From contig NZ_CP107834.1 in NCBI RefSeq assembly GCF_036346595.1, positions 310,001 to 374,000 on the forward strand: 64,000 nt of DNA, read 5' to 3'. Source of the DNA: Streptomyces sp. NBC_00525 (GTDB taxonomy: Bacteria > Actinomycetota > Actinomycetes > Streptomycetales > Streptomycetaceae). The notes below the pieces were generated by a model. It worked only from the letters and a program-made list of their open reading frames with translations. It made no database searches and had not been told where the DNA came from. Numbering within the stretch: the first letter of the stretch is position 1; each line of letters opens with the position of its first letter. This document shows, piece after piece, positions 60,667-64,000 of this stretch. The position numbers and the translations under genes were made by a program.

Positions 60667-61599
60667 TCAGGGGCGGTCGAGTGCGGCGCGCAGTTCGGCG
60701 GTGTCGGGCGGGTTGGCGCCGGCCCGCGCGACGGTGACCGCCGCCGACGCCGCCGCGTGGCGCAGGACGTCGCGCACGGTGTCCGGGTCCGTCGCGCGCA
60801 GCCGTTCCCTGCGGTCGCCGCCGAGCAGGCCGTGGGCGGCGAGGGCGTGCAGGGTGCCGGACATGAAGGCGTCGCCGGCGCCCACGGTGTCGACGACCTC
60901 GGCGGGGAGCGCGCCGATGTCCACCCGTGCGCCGGGCAGCAGCGCCGTGGCCCCGTCGCGGCCCCGGGTGACCAGGACGAGGGCGGGTCCGGCGGCGAGC
61001 CAGCGCCCGGCCGCGGCCACCGCGTCCCGGCCGGGGTACAGCCACTCCAGGTCCTCGTCGCTGGCCTTGACCACGTCGCTGAGGCCGGCGCACCGCTCGA
61101 CCCGGCGCACCGCGGTGTCGTGGTCGCCCATCAGGGCGGGCCGCACATTGGGGTCGTAGCTCACGGTGGCGGTGGTCCGCAGCGACTCGACGGCGGCGTG
61201 CACGGTGGCCGCGCCGGGTTCGGTCACGGCCGCGATGGACCCGGTGTGGACGTGGCGGGGGCGCCGGTCGAGGGCGACCGGGCCGAGGGTCCAGGCGACC
61301 TCGAAGGCGTACGAGGCGCGGCCCTCGCCGTCCAGGGTGACGACGGCCGCCGGGGTGGGGCCGGTGGCGTCGTCGGTGCGCACGGCGACCCCTCCCCCGG
61401 TGAGGTGGGCGCGGATCAGCCGCCCGTTGTCGTCCGGGCCCAGCTGGGTGAGCAGGGTGGTGTCGTGGCCGAGCCGGGCCAGGCCGTGGGCCACGTTGGC
61501 CGGACTGCCGCCGGGGTGGACCCGGTCGGGGGCGCCCGGCAGCCGGACGATGTCGGCGACGCATTCGCCGATGACCAGGAAGTCGGGGCGGTCGTGCAT
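60667..61599 (-). CDS. PfkB-family sugar kinase
   Basis: A 310-residue carbohydrate kinase. Family motifs: the sugar-binding GGSPANVAHGLARLG near the N-terminus and the ATP/anion-hole DTVGAGDAFMSG near residue 250. It resembles fructokinases or ribokinases, but the sugar cannot be chosen. ATG 61599 with gggagaa. It stands 109 bp upstream of the KS operon, on the same strand, with a terminator before it. Whether it is co-transcribed is uncertain. Confidence 0.88.
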   Translation of the reverse strand: MHDRPDFLVIGECVADIVRLPGAPDRVHPGGSPANVAHGLARLGHDTTLLTQLGPDDNGRLIRAHLTGGGVAVRTDDATGPTPAAVVTLDGEGRASYAFEVAWTLGPVALDRRPRHVHTGSIAAVTEPGAATVHAAVESLRTTATVSYDPNVRPALMGDHDTAVRRVERCAGLSDVVKASDEDLEWLYPGRDAVAAAGRWLAAGPALVLVTRGRDGATALLPGARVDIGALPAEVVDTVGAGDAFMSGTLHALAAHGLLGGDRRERLRATDPDTVRDVLRHAAASAAVTVARAGANPPDTAELRAALDRP

Positions 61600-61636
61600 G
61601 GGGGCGGGTTCTCCCGGTGTGCGGGGGCGGCTGACG

Positions 61637-61669
61637 GGGTGTCCGGCCGCCGGGGCACGCCGGACACCC
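61637..61669. terminator. hairpin before the sugar kinase
   Basis: Perfect 11-bp arms gggtgtccggc and gccggacaccc with an 11-nt loop. It lies between the binding-protein homologue and the PfkB gene on the minus strand. A third gtgtccggc copy follows at about 61710. Confidence 0.7.
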
Positions 61670-61744
61670 GTGCACCCTCGCACGCGACCGCCCTCCGGCG
61701 CACGAACCGGGGGTGTCCGGCGGGCGGGGCTTCCGCAACGTGTC

Positions 61745-62617
61745 CTAGGACTCCAGCGCGTCCGCGACCAGGTTCAGGAACCGGGCGTGGGCGCGGGCGC
61801 TGCACACCGGTTCCGGATTCCACGGGACCACGCGGGCGGTGTCGGTCAGGGCCGCCCAGCCGGCGTTGCCGCGCAGTTCGGCGAGCGGGGTGGCGTTGGA
61901 CCGGATGTCGGCGAGGACGATGCCGGGGCGCAGGGCGGCGGCTTCGGACCAGCCGGTCGTGGACCAGTTGGCGCCGGGGCCCTCGGCGGGCTCCAGGAGG
62001 TTGACGCCCAGGTCGGCCAGGACGCTCAGCTCGGGCCACATGCGGGGGCGGGCGAGGTGGGCCCCGTCCGGGCCGGCCGGTGACAGGGCGAGTACCCCGG
62101 GCCGGGAGGGGCCTGCGGTGAGCGTGCGCAGCCGGTCCACGGCGGCGTCCCGTTCGCGCGTGGCGGCCGCGGGTTCGCCGGCGCCGAGCGAGCGGGCCAG
62201 TTCCGCGAACCGGTCGCCGATCCCGGCGAGGGTGCGCTCGCGGCCCACGTCGATGACGACGACCGGGACCCGGTCCTCCAGGTGCTTGGCGGTCTCCGGG
62301 TCGAGGCCGTAGACCTGGCCGCCGCCGTAGCTGACGGCGACGACGAGGTCCGGCGCGCCGCGCAGCAGGGCGTCCGTGTCCAGGGCGGCGCCGGCTCCGG
62401 CGTACGCGATGCCGTCCAGGGGCAGCGAGCCGGTCTTGGCGGGGTCAGGGGCGGCCGGGTCGTCGTGGCCGGAGCCGAAGAGCCCGGCCGGGCGTATGCC
62501 GTGGTCCCAGAGGGTCGCCCCGGCCTGGACGTAGGCGAGCACCCGCTGCGGGCGCTCCCCGGTTGCCGACAACTGCCCCCGGTCGTCGGTGAATTGCCAC
62601 ACGGTCCGCTCGTTCAC
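61745..62617 (-). CDS. periplasmic-binding-protein fold protein without signal peptide
   Basis: A 290-residue TroA/FhuD-fold protein. Recognisable parts: VVAVSYGGGQVYGLDPETAKHLEDRVPVVVIDVGRERTLAGIGDRFAELARSLG. It starts GTG 62617 with a perfect ggagg 8 nt upstream, yet the N-terminus (MNERTVWQFTDDRGQLSATG) has no signal or lipobox, so it should be cytoplasmic. Such signal-less homologues of siderophore or cobalamin binding proteins occur in streptomycetes; a ligand cannot be named. No ABC partner is adjacent. Confidence 0.75.
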   Translation of the reverse strand: MNERTVWQFTDDRGQLSATGERPQRVLAYVQAGATLWDHGIRPAGLFGSGHDDPAAPDPAKTGSLPLDGIAYAGAGAALDTDALLRGAPDLVVAVSYGGGQVYGLDPETAKHLEDRVPVVVIDVGRERTLAGIGDRFAELARSLGAGEPAAATRERDAAVDRLRTLTAGPSRPGVLALSPAGPDGAHLARPRMWPELSVLADLGVNLLEPAEGPGANWSTTGWSEAAALRPGIVLADIRSNATPLAELRGNAGWAALTDTARVVPWNPEPVCSARAHARFLNLVADALES

Positions 62618-62741
62618 GTCACATGCCTCCCCAACGGTGGCCCGCCGCCCGTGCGGTGGCGGTCGGGGAGTACCTGCCCAGCGGGGGCGGGCGGCATCCT
62701 CCGGGACGGCGACGGCCCGGAGATCCGGCCGGGAAAGGCCC

Positions 62742-63368
62742 CTACAGGTCCGGCTCGGTGCCGCGGCCGAGGTAGGTGACGGGGCCGGGGTCGGGGACGT
62801 CGATCTCGGTGAAGCCGAGGCGGTCGTAGAAGATCCGGGCCGGGGTGTTGGAGGTGAGCATGGAGAGGTGGACGCCCCGGACCCCCTTGGCGTGCAGGGC
62901 CGCGAGGAAGGTGCGCATCAGGGCCTTCCCGTAGCCCTTGCGCTGCCATTCGGGCAGCAGGTCGATGTGCAGATGGGCGGGGTGTCCGGCGAGTTCCGGG
63001 AGCACCATGCGCTCGGGGGTGTGCAGGAGGGCGGCCATCGCCTCGCCGGGGCTGCCCGGCGGGCCCTCGGGGCGCGGGTGGCGGTCGGCCACGAGGGGCA
63101 GCCAGCGCTCGCGGAACTCCTTCGCGAAGCGGGCGGTGTCGGCGGTGCCGAGGATGTAGCCGACCGCGCGGCCGGTGCCGTCGTCCAGGACGAAGACCAG
63201 CTCGGGTTCCAGCTGGGCGTAGGGCGTGGCGAAGATCGACGGAACCAGGTCGTGGTCCGGGTAGACGTGCCGGGCGTCGCCGCCGCCGTCGGCGGTCCGG
63301 ATGCAGATGTCGGCGAGGGCCGCACCGTCGCCGGGGCGGTAGGCCCGTGGGCCGGGAAGAGGGTTCAC
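62742..63368 (-). CDS. GNAT N-acetyltransferase
   Basis: A 208-residue acetyltransferase with the C-terminal GNAT core HLHIDLLPEWQRKGYGKALMRTFLAAL (acetyl-CoA loop QRKGYG) and NTPARIFYDRLGFTEID. The N-terminal ~60 residues extend the fold with DICIRTADGGGDARHVYPDHDL, a feature of one streptomycete GNAT branch. GTG 63368 with aggatga. A CebR-like 14-bp operator candidate lies ~20 bp upstream, which may hint at sugar-linked regulation. Confidence 0.85.
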   Translation of the reverse strand: MNPLPGPRAYRPGDGAALADICIRTADGGGDARHVYPDHDLVPSIFATPYAQLEPELVFVLDDGTGRAVGYILGTADTARFAKEFRERWLPLVADRHPRPEGPPGSPGEAMAALLHTPERMVLPELAGHPAHLHIDLLPEWQRKGYGKALMRTFLAALHAKGVRGVHLSMLTSNTPARIFYDRLGFTEIDVPDPGPVTYLGRGTEPDL

Positions 63369-63387
63369 GGGCTCATCCTGCCGACTG

Positions 63388-63401
63388 GGAGAGCGCTCCC
63401 A
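63388..63401. promoter_or_regulatory. CebR-like LacI-family operator candidate
   Basis: ggagagcgctccca matches the remembered CebR consensus TGGGAGCGCTCCCA at 12 of 14 positions; the 16-bp surround tgggagagcgctccca is close to palindromic. It lies 20 bp before the GNAT GTG start. CebR represses cellobiose/cellulose genes, but no cellulose gene is nearby. Confidence 0.35.
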
Positions 63402-63417
63402 CAAGGGATTGCGTAGG

Positions 63418-63744
63418 TTACGGGTTGACGGCCGTGAGGAGCACGACGGCGTCCTCCAGGGCGAGCAGTCCGTGCCGTTCCTGCGGGATCGGGTGGAGCT
63501 GTCCGGGGGTCAGTTCGACGTCGCCGGAGTCCGCGGTGAGCCGGACGGAGCCGCGCAGGACCTGGAGCGAGGCGGCGGGCGGGGCGTTGTGCTCGTCCAG
63601 CGCGGCGCCCGAGGTCAGGGCGATGACGGTCTGCCGCAGCGGGTCCTGATGGAGCAGGAGGTGGGCACTGCGGCCGTGCGGCGAGTTGCGGGCGGCGGCC
63701 AGGTGCTCGGCGGCGAGTGCGTTGAGATTGTTCGGAGCGTCCAT
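63418..63744 (-). CDS. cupin-domain protein
   Basis: A 108-residue single-domain cupin (RmlC-like): ALDEHNAPPAASLQVLRGSVRLTADSG, ELTPGQLHPIPQERHGLLALEDAVVLLT. Cupins of this size often bind a metal and act in small-molecule or quorum-signal handling; function unknown. ATG 63744. The 200-bp region before the next gene contains a possible plus-strand promoter. Confidence 0.8.
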   Translation of the reverse strand: MDAPNNLNALAAEHLAAARNSPHGRSAHLLLHQDPLRQTVIALTSGAALDEHNAPPAASLQVLRGSVRLTADSGDVELTPGQLHPIPQERHGLLALEDAVVLLTAVNP

Positions 63745-63946
63745 GGGCCCCACTCTGCCGCAGCCCCCGCCGGGCCGCGAACCTGCCGCGCGGATTCCGG
63801 CCGCGCGCCGGCCGCGAGCGGCCATCCGGTGACGAAGAGTCGAACACACGTCGGGTTCGCCGGGGATTTCCCTAGGATGGGAGCGTCCCGCGCCGCCGGT
63901 GTCCGCACGCCGCAGCGCCCGTACCTGCCGAGGAATCGACGTAACG

Positions 63947-64000
63947 GTGTACCAGCCCCACGTGTTCACGCTGACCGAGGACGGCTACCGGGGGCCCGCT
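63947..64000 (+). CDS. partial hypothetical protein, start only
   Basis: Only 18 codons are in the window (MYQPHVFTLTEDGYRGPA). GTG 63947 is preceded by gaggaa 9 nt upstream. A taggat -10-like hexamer at 63873-63878 gives a plausible start ~60 bp earlier. No family can be assigned. Confidence 0.45.
   Translation, partial: MYQPHVFTLTEDGYRGPA

Overview
This 64 kb window is very GC-rich chromosomal DNA with strong third-position G/C bias, many GTG starts, short intergenic gaps and typical actinomycete families (SAV2177-type methyltransferase, MpaB/DUF2236 oxygenase, SpoIIE-like phosphatase, monomeric isocitrate dehydrogenase, PRC/DUF2382 protein, DUF6325/SHOCT pair). It most likely comes from a Streptomyces. 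About 60 protein genes are supported. I see no rRNA, tRNA, CRISPR array, integrase or insertion sequence, so this reads as stable chromosome with metabolic and accessory modules rather than a mobile island.

Layout. 1-6.4 kb: partial alpha/beta hydrolase, a phenylacetate-CoA ligase behind a TetR-type operator, a methyltransferase, an acyl-CoA synthetase, and a Tat-exported serine hydrolase. 6.4-15 kb: a Ser/Thr kinase with TPR repeats overlapping an MpaB-family oxygenase, a frameshifted ADP-ribosylglycohydrolase, an RlmG-like rRNA methyltransferase, a secreted nuclease, a lipoprotein and a baeRF-domain protein. 15-24 kb: an aldehyde dehydrogenase-phosphoketolase operon, an anti-sigma-like ATPase, and a three-gene molybdenum aldehyde oxidoreductase. 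24-29 kb: small genes, a copper-type (CsoR-like) operator driving a secreted His-rich protein, and a tyrosine phosphatase. 29-34 kb: methylmalonyl-CoA mutase mutA-mutB with the chaperone meaB. 34-40 kb: NDH-2, a lone cytochrome oxidase subunit I with an overlapping membrane protein, and isocitrate dehydrogenase. 40-50 kb: glutathionyl-hydroquinone-reductase-like enzyme, MFS exporter, TOBE/HTH protein, Nudix, TetR-SDR-ADH set, SpoIIE-like phosphatase, GNAT and a beta-hydroxyacid dehydrogenase.

50-55.6 kb holds cobalamin functions: a CbiZ amidohydrolase and a BtuFCD-type ABC importer whose leader is a cobalamin riboswitch. This fits the B12-dependent mutase elsewhere in the window: uptake and salvage feed the cofactor that MutB needs and MeaB protects. 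55.6-60.6 kb is the most unusual module: a tight operon of two FabF-type ketosynthases, an acyl carrier protein, an acyl-CoA-oxidase-like flavoenzyme and a 51-residue membrane peptide. It has no ketoreductase, dehydratase, acyltransferase or thioesterase of its own. 60.6-64 kb: a PfkB sugar kinase, a signal-less periplasmic-binding-protein homologue, a GNAT, a cupin, and the start of a further gene.

Regulation visible in the sequence: several perfect hairpin terminators, many 4-bp ATGA/GTGA stop-start overlaps that define operons, and a recurring leaderless pattern in which a TANNNT-like -10 hexamer sits 6-7 nt before the start codon with no Shine-Dalgarno. Protein family names rest on recognised motifs and remembered family features. 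No database search was possible.
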